A DNA stretch of 45,355 nucleotides from a virus. The stretch lies in the IMG/VR virus record IMGVR_UViG_3300036859_000299, positions 1 to 45,355 of that record, one strand, 5' to 3'. How positions within the stretch are numbered: the stretch's first letter is position 1; every line of letters starts with the position of its first letter. Of this stretch, positions 38,795 through 45,004 are shown one piece after another. The notes under the pieces are model-generated. The model ran no database searches. It worked only from the letters and a program-made list of their open reading frames with translations, and was not told where the DNA came from. Both the position numbers and the translations under genes were made by a program.

Positions 38795-39226
38795 TCACGA
38801 GAAGAAGTCAGCCTTCACGGAAAATGTGAAACTAGGATTTGTTCCGCCGATGGTGTAGGCCACGCGAAGAGTGTGCCCAAGAAGCGTAGCGACCTGAGTA
38901 TTGGCTGTTGCCGATTTGCTCTGCGGCGTGATCGGGGTCGCGGTGGGCTGCTGCACGAAAGAACACAACTGCTGTCCGGTTGCCGTTACCTGCGAGAAAT
39001 GGATTAGGTCCTGATACGTGCTGTTGTCGGGCATAAGTTTCTGGATATAGACATCAAGCGTCGGCGAAGTACCGGATTTAGCCGTCACATCCAAAAGCAC
39101 GTCCATTGCCGTGTAGCATTCCGCGCCAGGCATGGCATCTCCAGCGCCAGTAGCGGTGAAGGCTGCCGAACCAAGAAGAACGACCTGTCGGGCGCAAGTC
39201 TCCATTTTGGGAATGTTGGTGCTCAC
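38795..39226 (-). CDS. structural beta protein, paralogue B
   Basis: A 143-residue protein. LLDVTAKSGTSPTLDVYIQK and LRVAYTIGGTNPSFTFSVKA align with the corresponding blocks of the 147-residue protein at 26864. The start is GTG 39226, overlapping the preceding stop (GTGA). The presence of the same fold next to the tail fibre and next to the capsid genes suggests a repeated structural adaptor. Confidence 0.7.
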   Translation of the reverse strand: MSTNIPKMETCARQVVLLGSAAFTATGAGDAMPGAECYTAMDVLLDVTAKSGTSPTLDVYIQKLMPDNSTYQDLIHFSQVTATGQQLCSFVQQPTATPITPQSKSATANTQVATLLGHTLRVAYTIGGTNPSFTFSVKADFFS

Positions 39227-39390
39227 GATTTCCTCCCTTTCACAGCCATTGCAGCCATTTTGGACGCACCGTACTTTCTTCGGCCTATCGCCGCAGCAAC
39301 CGCCTTTGGATCTCGAATCCCCGGCCTACCCGACAGGCTCGCCGCCAACTTCTTGAACCGCTCGCCGCTTCCCAATTTCGGACGCACCAT
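39223..39390 (-). CDS. small basic protein with GRRKYG motif
   Basis: A 55-residue, strongly basic protein (MVRPKLGSGERFKKLAASLS...) with PKAVAAAIGRRKYGASKMAA. It overlaps the preceding stop as TAATG and the next start as GTGA. The RDPKA...AAIGRRKYG...KM pattern is common in small phage proteins near structural genes. It may bind DNA or the capsid interior; role unknown. Confidence 0.7.
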   Translation of the reverse strand: MVRPKLGSGERFKKLAASLSGRPGIRDPKAVAAAIGRRKYGASKMAAMAVKGRKS

Positions 39391-39659
39391 TAGCTTTCCT
39401 CAGGGAACTTTTGCAACTCGGCCCCAAGTTCCTGACACATCCTCTGCCCGGATGCCGAAGCATGTTCTCGCGTCACCGCGGACAAGGCCCCAAAAATGCG
39501 ATTCGCCAGCGCATGCAATTCCTTATATCCATGAGTCGGCAAAGTCTCGACCACGCTTGTCTCCGGATGCTTCTTGGCCTCCGCGACGCTCTCAAACTCC
39601 CCGCTCCGTGAATCCCGCCCAATCTTCCGCTTCCTGCTACCCGCCGCTTTTTTCGCCAT
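39390..39659 (-). CDS. small basic/helical protein
   Basis: An 89-residue protein (MAKKAAGSRKRKIGRDSRSG...) with a basic disordered start and a helical rest (HGYKELHALANRIFGALSAV). The start at 39659 overlaps the upstream gene by 23 bases. It is the second gene of the leftward operon. Function unknown. Confidence 0.65.
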   Translation of the reverse strand: MAKKAAGSRKRKIGRDSRSGEFESVAEAKKHPETSVVETLPTHGYKELHALANRIFGALSAVTREHASASGQRMCQELGAELQKFPEES

Positions 39660-40818
39660 TTGTCCTCCATGCCGCCACACCGTACAAACTCTGATCTCCT
39701 ACTCTCTGCGGAACCCGGTAAAACCGCGCGTCCTTCAAATGCTCGATCACCCGGCCAATCTTCATCCAAATGCCTCTCTCACGCAGCCGGTCCCGAATCT
39801 CCCCCGGCAACATCTCTCGCCCAATCTCGTCCATCATGTTACAAATTATTGCCTTCTCCCTCTCCCGCAACTCCGCCTTAGCCGCCATCTTCTTTTCATC
39901 CCACCTTCTCCGTGCTTCCGCCGCACTTATCTCCGCTTTCACCGCCGGAAACTCCGCAACCTCCACTACTGCATCACTTTCCGGCAACTTGCTGAAAATA
40001 GACTTCTTATTTTTTTTGCGCAGGAGTTTTGATTGTGGATTAGGGCTTTGTCGCTGTCTGCGGGCAAGGCCTGGGGTGTTTCCAGGGGGGTCTGTCATGG
40101 GACTCCCGCACGTTTCTGTACGCTCGTTTCGCGCATGTCTCTGATTCTTCGCGCGTTGTCGCTTACTGTTTACTACTTGTGGGGCTACTACTTGATGGCG
40201 TTCTGGCTCGCCTGCCAGAGCCAGGAGCGCGCCGGAGCCGTCATCATCTATTCGCGTGCTAATTGTCTGCAAATCTGGTGCTGATCGCGTGTCAATTGGC
40301 TTTGCTGCACTCCTAGGCCGCGTAGGAACGTCCAATACCTTAGTGTCGGCCGCGCAGCCTGGCCGCGTTTCCGCTTTTTCGCCTATAAACTCAACAGAAT
40401 CAACAGGTGTCTGATAAGATTGGAATACGTTAACCTCTCCGCCGATCCAGTCTGAGCCGAAATTGAGCGACACACCAACAGCAATCTTCGTTTCCGCGTC
40501 AGCTCCAATGCCCATACTTCTGATAGTGAACTTCGCAGCGTCTAAACTGTTTCGATTCAGATGGTAATCAACTACACGCACCGACCGCGGCAAACGTACA
40601 GCAAGCGCGCTTTTCGTGTCCTCAACACTTTGCTTGATCTCTGGCTGCGAGAGAACTCTAGACACCGTATGTGGATCTACGTCCAGTGCTTCGGCGACAT
40701 CCGCGTTTGTTTCTCCACCAATTACTGAGCGGGCGATTATCGCAGCTTGGGTCGCGAGGGGTAGGCGAGACTTGTAAGGTTTCTCCGGTGCGGCGGAAAT
40801 CGTTTCCGATTCGCTCAC
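39637..40818 (-). CDS. HTH protein, terminase small subunit-like or regulator
   Basis: A 393-residue protein. Residues ~17-62 (LPLATQAAIIARSVIGGETN, ADVAEALDVDPHTVSRVLSQ) hold a helix-turn-helix, followed by a region with KSALAVRLPRSVRVVDYHLN. The middle (~150-290) is basic and disordered. The end (~320-385: MLPGEIRDRLRERGIWMKIG) looks like a second winged helix. It is the first gene of the late operon, as expected for TerS, though TerL is 5 kb away. The GTG start is 9 bases behind a perfect -10, so the mRNA is nearly leaderless. An autoregulating DNA-binding role is an alternative. Confidence 0.65.
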   Translation of the reverse strand: MSESETISAAPEKPYKSRLPLATQAAIIARSVIGGETNADVAEALDVDPHTVSRVLSQPEIKQSVEDTKSALAVRLPRSVRVVDYHLNRNSLDAAKFTIRSMGIGADAETKIAVGVSLNFGSDWIGGEVNVFQSYQTPVDSVEFIGEKAETRPGCAADTKVLDVPTRPRSAAKPIDTRSAPDLQTISTRIDDDGSGALLALAGEPERHQVVAPQVVNSKRQRAKNQRHARNERTETCGSPMTDPPGNTPGLARRQRQSPNPQSKLLRKKNKKSIFSKLPESDAVVEVAEFPAVKAEISAAEARRRWDEKKMAAKAELREREKAIICNMMDEIGREMLPGEIRDRLRERGIWMKIGRVIEHLKDARFYRVPQRVGDQSLYGVAAWRTNGEKSGG

Positions 40819-40827
40819 TTTGGGCGG

Positions 40828-40855
40828 ATTATATGCGTCGGCGACGCGTTGTCAA
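40828..40855 (-). promoter_or_regulatory. consensus promoter for the leftward operon with dyad in spacer
   Basis: On the minus strand TTGACA (40855-40850), 16 bases, TATAAT (40833-40828): both boxes are perfect. The spacer contains a palindrome GCGTCG-G-CGACGC (40835-40847). A protein bound there would block RNA polymerase. The expected transcription start is 2-4 bases before the GTG of the HTH gene. Confidence 0.8.
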
Positions 40856-40863
40856 GGAAAATC

Positions 40864-40878
40864 GTAACAAAAGGTTAC
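40864..40878. promoter_or_regulatory. 5-bp dyad between the divergent promoters
   Basis: GTAAC, five bases, GTTAC. It is upstream of both promoters, in an A/T-rich stretch. It might be an operator or activator site. The sequence alone cannot tell this from chance, since a 5-bp arm is short. Confidence 0.4.
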
Positions 40879-40949
40879 ACTTTGTTTCAAAACTACCCAT
40901 AGGCGAAGGAAAGGCGAGTTACATTCTGCGGGTAGTACTCATTATTCGC

Positions 40950-40978
40950 TTGACAAGGTATCCTCAGTGGGATACCAT
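40950..40978 (+). promoter_or_regulatory. promoter for the rightward operon with overlapping operator-like dyad
   Basis: TTGACA (40950-40955), 17 bases, TACCAT (40973-40978). A perfect 7-bp inverted repeat, GGTATCC-TCAGTG-GGATACC (40957-40976), covers the spacer and the first bases of the -10, as a repressor site would. The predicted start (~40985) is one base from an in-frame ATG at 40986. Confidence 0.8.
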
Positions 40979-41000
40979 ACGCGACATGGAGGGAAACACA

Positions 41001-41162
41001 ATGAACCCCGAAACACAAGCATTGATTAACGCAAGCAAGGAATTGGACGCAATCCACACTTCGCTACGCAATGAACCACAAGCAATCCGTATACTTGTGT
41101 GGGATGCGCGTAACCATGTAGACAAGCTGTTGGCTGAGCAACTTGGCCGCGAAAAGAACTAG
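41001..41162 (+). CDS. small helical protein, first gene of the rightward operon
   Basis: A 53-residue helical protein (MNPETQALINASKELDAIHT...). Read from ATG 41001 with GGAGGGA upstream; an in-frame ATG at 40986 (five residues more) lies at the expected transcript start. It is the first product after the divergent promoter. The seat and size suit a regulatory or anti-host protein. Not recognised. Confidence 0.65.
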   Translation: MNPETQALINASKELDAIHTSLRNEPQAIRILVWDARNHVDKLLAEQLGREKN

Positions 41163-41171
41163 CCTTGACTC

Positions 41172-41196
41172 TCTCCGCCGTAGCGTGCGGCGGGGA
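41172..41196 (+). other. GC-rich RNA hairpin between genes
   Basis: A nine-pair stem (41172-41180 with 41188-41196, core CCGCCG/CGGCGG, one G-U pair) with a seven-base loop. No T-run follows, so it is not an intrinsic terminator by itself. It is 32 bases before the ATG of the ArdC-N-like gene and may protect or time its mRNA. Confidence 0.5.
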
Positions 41197-41228
41197 AGGG
41201 AAGTCTAGCCTAAATGGAGGGGAAGCTA

Positions 41229-41555
41229 ATGAACACTCATGAAGCAAGGCAGGAAGCATTGGGCCGCGCGGTAGGCGGGCAATCGATGACAAACTACCCG
41301 GTCATTATTCGGGGATTCATAGCGCGCGGCATTCCCGAGAGTGAGACTCTGCCGCGCGAAAACGTATTCACCTATGATGCCTGGCTAGCGCAAGGTCGGC
41401 AAGTCCGCAAAGGCGAGCACGGGATCAAGGTGCTGACCTTCATTACCTGCGCGAAGGAAGACAAAGAGACCGGGGAAAAGAAAGCCTATCGGCGGCCCTG
41501 GTCTACGACCGTGTTCCACATTTCCCAGACTGAAGAGGCGAAGAGGCAAGCATGA
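41229..41555 (+). CDS. ArdC N-terminal-domain-like protein, candidate anti-restriction
   Basis: A 108-residue protein. NVFTYDAWLAQGRQVRKGEH followed by GIKVLTFITCAKE, and the final TVFHISQTE, follow the ssDNA-binding N-terminal domain of ArdC-type proteins (Wx..G.xVrKGExGi...VFdvsQTe). The metallopeptidase half of ArdC is absent. ArdC-type proteins protect incoming DNA from restriction and repair DNA. A GGAGGGGAA site precedes the ATG. It overlaps the next gene by 4 nt. Confidence 0.75.
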   Translation: MNTHEARQEALGRAVGGQSMTNYPVIIRGFIARGIPESETLPRENVFTYDAWLAQGRQVRKGEHGIKVLTFITCAKEDKETGEKKAYRRPWSTTVFHISQTEEAKRQA

Positions 41556-41941
41556 CTCAAGACGATATTCTCCGCGCGTGTCAGCACACCGACCGGCAAA
41601 CTTCCGAAGTCAAGATGACTGCCGACGAAGTAATCCAAGTCTGCACGGAATGCTGGAATGCGTCAGTAGCAGCGAGGCGCGCAGCTCGCAAGGTACAGCT
41701 TTCCGATCACTGGGCCAAGTACCGCACCGAGCAAGCTATCGCCATGCGCGAAGCTGGGGCGGAGATAGGGCAGAGGGTTTCTTACTTCTGCCGTTCTATG
41801 CTTGGTTTTGGTGGATACTCTGTTCTAGGCACGATTGTTGCAAACCGAAATCGTATCGCGGTTGTAAAGCTAGACCACGTCCAAGACGGAAAGACTCAAA
41901 CAGAGTGGAATAAAGGATGGAAACCATGCAAACAAGCCTAG
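41552..41941 (+). CDS. hypothetical protein
   Basis: A 129-residue protein. The N-terminal helix-rich part (MTQDDILRACQHTDRQTSEV) has two Cys (CTECW in the middle) and the C-terminal part is a small beta domain (YSVLGTIVANRNRIAVVKLD). It is sandwiched by the ArdC-N-like and AAA+ genes with overlaps. No family recognised. Confidence 0.65.
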   Translation: MTQDDILRACQHTDRQTSEVKMTADEVIQVCTECWNASVAARRAARKVQLSDHWAKYRTEQAIAMREAGAEIGQRVSYFCRSMLGFGGYSVLGTIVANRNRIAVVKLDHVQDGKTQTEWNKGWKPCKQA

Positions 41942-42564
41942 CGTTTCCGCAATCCCTAACTGAAAAGTATCGGCCGACGCGCATCGCCGACTTTGTAGGC
42001 TTAGACAAGCCTAAACGCATCTTCGCCAACTTCATTAAAGCGCCGCGGCCTACCTCGTTTGTGTTTGTCGGTCCGTCCGGCACTGGCAAAACCACGATGG
42101 CCTTGGCGCTATGCGCCGAATTAGCGGGCGAATTGCACCACATCCCCTCACAGAATTGCACGGTCGGCGCAATCGAGGATGTAGTCAGAATGTGCTGGTA
42201 CGTTCCGCGCGGCGGTCTGCAATCGTTTCACATCGTTCTTGTGGATGAAGCCGACCAAATGACTCCGCAGGCCCAGCTCGCGCTACTTTCCAAACTTGAC
42301 TCGACCGACGCGCCGCCGAATACAATCTTCATCTTTACCTGTAATTCTGTTGAGCGTTTCCAGGATCGGTTTCTTTCGCGCTGTAAGGTCTTGGAGTTTT
42401 CGTCCTACGGTATGGCCGGAGAACTTGTGCCCATGCTGGAAAGAATCTGGCACGCTGAAGGCGGGAATGGGAATTGCCCGAACCTGGCGCGGCTGGTAAA
42501 AGACAGTACGAACAATGCGCGAGAGGCTTTGAATCGGCTGGAATTAGCTTTGCTAGGAGCGTAG
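41926..42564 (+). CDS. AAA+ clamp-loader-like ATPase
   Basis: A 212-residue protein. It starts LTEKYRPTRIADFVGLDK, the standard start of RFC/DnaX-type subunits, with Walker A GPSGTGKTT (49-57), Walker B VLVDEAD (104-110), sensor 1 FIFTCNSVERF and the SRC arginine-finger motif (151-153). The ATPase opens sliding clamps on DNA. It lacks the third collar domain, so it is the minimal form. An ATG at 41917 is in frame but the one at 41926 sits at a better distance from GGATGG. No clamp or polymerase gene is near. Confidence 0.85.
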   Translation: MQTSLAFPQSLTEKYRPTRIADFVGLDKPKRIFANFIKAPRPTSFVFVGPSGTGKTTMALALCAELAGELHHIPSQNCTVGAIEDVVRMCWYVPRGGLQSFHIVLVDEADQMTPQAQLALLSKLDSTDAPPNTIFIFTCNSVERFQDRFLSRCKVLEFSSYGMAGELVPMLERIWHAEGGNGNCPNLARLVKDSTNNAREALNRLELALLGA

Positions 42565-42597
42565 CGCGGGACGCGGAACACGCGCAAGGGGGAGAAA

Positions 42598-43494
42598 ATG
42601 TCAATATCTTCGTGGCACAGTGAGCGACCGCAGGACACCTCAGAAATCAAGGTAGGGCAACGAATCCACTGTATTCTATACGGTGGGCGCGATGGCGTCA
42701 TCTTCAACATTCGCGGACAGCAAGATCCCGGCAGTATCCGGCAGCTTGGTGGCGGATGCGTTGTCATGGGTGGCCGTGCCTCTTTCGATGTGGTTTTCGA
42801 GGATGGCACGGAATCCAAAGGCGTGCCGGAGGGCATCGTGCGTGGCGTCCAGTGGCGCATTTTCCCAGAAGTGGCGACGGAACAAGAAATAGCCACCATG
42901 CGCCGCGCAGCAATCCTTAAACAGCAAGCGGACGACGATGAACGCAAGCGCAACGCTGAGGAGTTCGCCGCAGCAGTCCAAGCACTCCGCGCAGATCCGA
43001 AATATGCGCACCTCAAACAGACTGCCAAAGATGCCAAGCTGTACGGTTGCACTCTGGCAGCGTCCAACATTCGCACAGAATTGAAACTCGCATTTCCAGG
43101 CGTCAAGTTCTCCGTGCGTTCCGACAAGTTCAGCGGCGGCGATTCGGTTGACGTAACGTGGACCGACGGCCCGACCTGCGACCAAGTAAAGCGCATCATT
43201 GGGAAATACGCCGCTGGCACTTTTGACGGCATGACCGACTCCTACGATTATGAGTCGCGGCCGTGGACAACGGTATTTGGTGACGCCAAGTATGTGCAAT
43301 CCAGCCGGGCGCACTCCCGCGAAGCACTTGAGGCCGCCGTCGCCAAAGTCAAAGCAGAGTTCAAACTTGAAGAACCCGAACGGCTGGACGTCGCTAACGG
43401 CTGGGTGAGCACTCCGAGCAATCACGACCAGCGGCTCGTTAACGACTGCCTGGAGCTGCGCGGATGGTTCGACCCAGCACGCAACGACGATTGA
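42598..43494 (+). CDS. LPD29-domain-like protein
   Basis: A 298-residue protein. The N-terminal ~80 residues are an SH3-like beta unit (VGQRIHCILYGGRDGVIFNI). Residues ~150-245 (ASNIRTELKLAFPGVKFSVR, SVDVTWTDGPTCDQVKRIIG, GTFDGMTDSYDYESRPWTTV) match the LPD29 domain found in large polyvalent proteins of phages and plasmids, which often carry anti-defence functions. Here the domain is free-standing with an N-terminal barrel. A strong GGGGGAGAAA site lies before ATG. Confidence 0.75.
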   Translation: MSISSWHSERPQDTSEIKVGQRIHCILYGGRDGVIFNIRGQQDPGSIRQLGGGCVVMGGRASFDVVFEDGTESKGVPEGIVRGVQWRIFPEVATEQEIATMRRAAILKQQADDDERKRNAEEFAAAVQALRADPKYAHLKQTAKDAKLYGCTLAASNIRTELKLAFPGVKFSVRSDKFSGGDSVDVTWTDGPTCDQVKRIIGKYAAGTFDGMTDSYDYESRPWTTVFGDAKYVQSSRAHSREALEAAVAKVKAEFKLEEPERLDVANGWVSTPSNHDQRLVNDCLELRGWFDPARNDD

Positions 43495-43534
43495 GCGACA
43501 TGCGCCGCACTTGGCGCAAAGGGAGGGAAAGAAG

Positions 43535-43705
43535 ATGACGCCGATCAAGAAGGTCAACCGCTACGAATGCGAATGTACCAGGTGCGGCCATAAGTGGATT
43601 GCCAAGAGCGACGCGCCGCCGGTTCGATGCGCGAGTCCCGCATGCCGATCTCCGTACTGGAACCAGGAGAAAAAGGCGACCGGAGAAATCTCAAGTAAAA
43701 CTTGA
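43535..43705 (+). CDS. zinc-ribbon protein
   Basis: A 56-residue protein (MTPIKKVNRYECECTRCGHK...). CTRCGHKWIAK and CASPACRSPYWN are the two knuckles of a zinc ribbon (C-x2-C...C-x4-C) of the kind often found in phage accessory genes. A GGGAGGGAAAG site precedes the ATG. It ends within a hairpin followed by a T-rich stretch. Confidence 0.7.
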   Translation: MTPIKKVNRYECECTRCGHKWIAKSDAPPVRCASPACRSPYWNQEKKATGEISSKT

Positions 43706-43709
43706 GATT
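43687..43709 (+). terminator. possible intrinsic terminator
   Basis: A perfect 9-bp stem AATCTCAAG/CTTGAGATT with loop TAAAA, followed by ATTCTTTC. The stem is A/T-rich, so it is weak, but it lies exactly between the stop of the zinc-ribbon gene and the next promoter. It overlaps the stop codon. It may only partly stop transcription. Confidence 0.55.
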
Positions 43710-43726
43710 ATTCTTTCAGAAAGTGC

Positions 43727-43755
43727 TTGACACGGCGTTGGACTGTGTATACCTT
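43727..43755 (+). promoter_or_regulatory. promoter for the RHH gene
   Basis: TTGACA (43727-43732), then -10 as TACCTT (43750-43755, spacer 17) or TATACC (43748-43753, spacer 15). The transcript would start at or next to the ATG at 43762. There is no ribosome site in front of that ATG, so the mRNA appears leaderless. Confidence 0.65.
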
Positions 43756-43761
43756 GTGCCC

Positions 43762-43920
43762 ATGAACGGCACCGAAAGACCTGAGAAATTCATCACGGCG
43801 AGAGTACCGAAAGACATGCGCGAGTCGCTATTTATGATTGCCCGGACTAGAGGATTCACACTATCACAACTCATCCGGCGCATCCTTGAGCAATATCTCA
43901 AGCAGCGGAAAGCAGCCTAG
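43762..43920 (+). CDS. ribbon-helix-helix regulator
   Basis: A 52-residue protein. EKFITARVPKDMRESLFMIA forms the ribbon and helix A, RTRGFTLSQLIRRILEQYLK the turn and helix B: the classic RHH (Arc/MetJ/CopG) fold, used as a dimer to bind DNA dyads. Its own promoter and leaderless start suggest early, independent expression. It could act on the dyads at 40835-40976. It ends two bases before the next gene. Confidence 0.75.
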   Translation: MNGTERPEKFITARVPKDMRESLFMIARTRGFTLSQLIRRILEQYLKQRKAA

Positions 43921-43922
43921 AA

Positions 43923-44507
43923 ATGCAAGAATGCAATAAAGCCCGCGCCGATGCCTTGGGTCCGATAGTAGATACTCTCGCCACTCAACATAATCGAGAG
44001 AACGGTTTTGCCTTCATCTATGCCTTCCTAAATCCGAAAGACCTCCAGCCTTTTTACGTAGGCTCCGCAATTGACCCAGTGCGAAGGCTCTACAGCCACG
44101 TCATGCAGCCCACAACTAAGGCATCACGCCGCGTCGCGCAACAGATCGCGGAAACTGGCGAGTATCCAATCATCAAGATATTGGAGCGTGTTGACCACAC
44201 GATTCGTAACGAACGCGAGAAGCACTGGATTCGCCAGATGCTTGCGCAGGGAATCAAGTTGCTGAACGACAAGATTGCGGGACACGGCGAGCACCGCAAT
44301 CGCCACACGAAGGAAGAAGAAAAACTTCGGGTTGCTCTACATGCCTACAAATTGCAGCACGAGCTCACCTATTCCCAACTTAGTCTCGCCGTAGGACTGA
44401 CTAGCAACGCAGAGACGATGCATCGTTTTCTAGTCCGCCGCCGCTCGCTGCATCCCAAGACCTTCCGCAAAATCGAGGCTTTCCTGAATGGGGTGTCCCG
44501 TGGCTAA
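43923..44507 (+). CDS. GIY-YIG nuclease-like protein
   Basis: A 194-residue protein. FIYAFLNPKDLQPFYVGSAI (31-50) gives the GIY...YVG strands, with DPVRRLYSHV (Arg, His) and the helix containing NEREKHWIRQML (Glu) as further active-site parts. The C-terminal ~60 residues look like an HTH (YSQLSLAVGLTSNAETMHRF). Such genes can be homing endonucleases or host-DNA-cutting enzymes. A minus-strand gene overlaps its 3' end. Confidence 0.75.
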   Translation: MQECNKARADALGPIVDTLATQHNRENGFAFIYAFLNPKDLQPFYVGSAIDPVRRLYSHVMQPTTKASRRVAQQIAETGEYPIIKILERVDHTIRNEREKHWIRQMLAQGIKLLNDKIAGHGEHRNRHTKEEEKLRVALHAYKLQHELTYSQLSLAVGLTSNAETMHRFLVRRRSLHPKTFRKIEAFLNGVSRG

Positions 44508-44699
44508 GAGCCGCCGCGTCTGGAAAAGAATCTCCGCAACTTCCGCCTGTACGAGCGCGGCGGTCAACTCCTCGACAATTTCCTTGCGTTCTTTTTCGAG
44601 GATGGCGGCGCGTTCCAACCGGCGCATCCAGAAACTTCGCAATTCTGAATCAGTGCAGCCAAGCAAGTATTCAAGGTCGGGTATGGGGTTAGCGGCCAT
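44430..44699 (-). CDS. helical protein antisense to the GIY-YIG gene's end
   Basis: An 89-residue, acidic, helical protein (MAANPIPDLEYLLGCTDSEL...) with a normal residue composition, whereas the opposing plus frames are Ser/Arg noise. A GGAG ribosome site precedes the ATG. Its last 78 bases overlap the GIY-YIG gene. It is the only leftward gene in the early block. No family recognised. Confidence 0.65.
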   Translation of the reverse strand: MAANPIPDLEYLLGCTDSELRSFWMRRLERAAILEKERKEIVEELTAALVQAEVAEILFQTRRLLATGHPIQESLDFAEGLGMQRAAAD

Positions 44700-44825
44700 C
44701 GGTGGCTCCAGTGGGCGGGTGAGGCAATTCTTTTACAAAATGATTACTTGGAGCAAGACAAACGGAAAGCGAAGCGCCGCGTACTGAGAGTTCTGTAACG
44801 ATAGCGAGGCGAAAAAGGAGGAAAT

Positions 44826-45002
44826 ATGTTCTTGCCTGAAACTTACGCGCACAACGCGAGGCTTGAGGATGATACCTGCCCCTACGGAAACACCGTGAGA
44901 GACGCAAGCGGGCAAATCTTCCCATGCGGCGAAGCCGGGGAAGACGAGTACGGCAATCTGATTTTGTGTGGAGAATGCCGTCAAGCGTGGGGCGAAAACT
45001 AG
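44826..45002 (+). CDS. small Cys-containing zinc-ribbon-like protein
   Basis: A 58-residue protein: EDDTCPYGNTVRDASGQIFP, then CGEAGEDEYGNLILCGECRQ. The four Cys (18, 34, 48, 51) suit one zinc site. The best ribosome site of the region, AAAAAGGAGGA, stands before the ATG. It occupies the place that the gene at 26 holds in the other variant of the junction. The 125 bases upstream hold no gene. Confidence 0.7.
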   Translation: MFLPETYAHNARLEDDTCPYGNTVRDASGQIFPCGEAGEDEYGNLILCGECRQAWGEN

Positions 45003-45004
45003 AC

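Noticed and set aside
42676-43557. 293-codon minus-strand open frame
   Set aside because: It is the shadow of the LPD29-like gene; the plus frame has clear domain motifs and a ribosome site.
44488-44787. 99-codon plus-strand open frame
   Set aside because: Ser/Arg noise; the opposing minus frame is protein-like and has a ribosome site.
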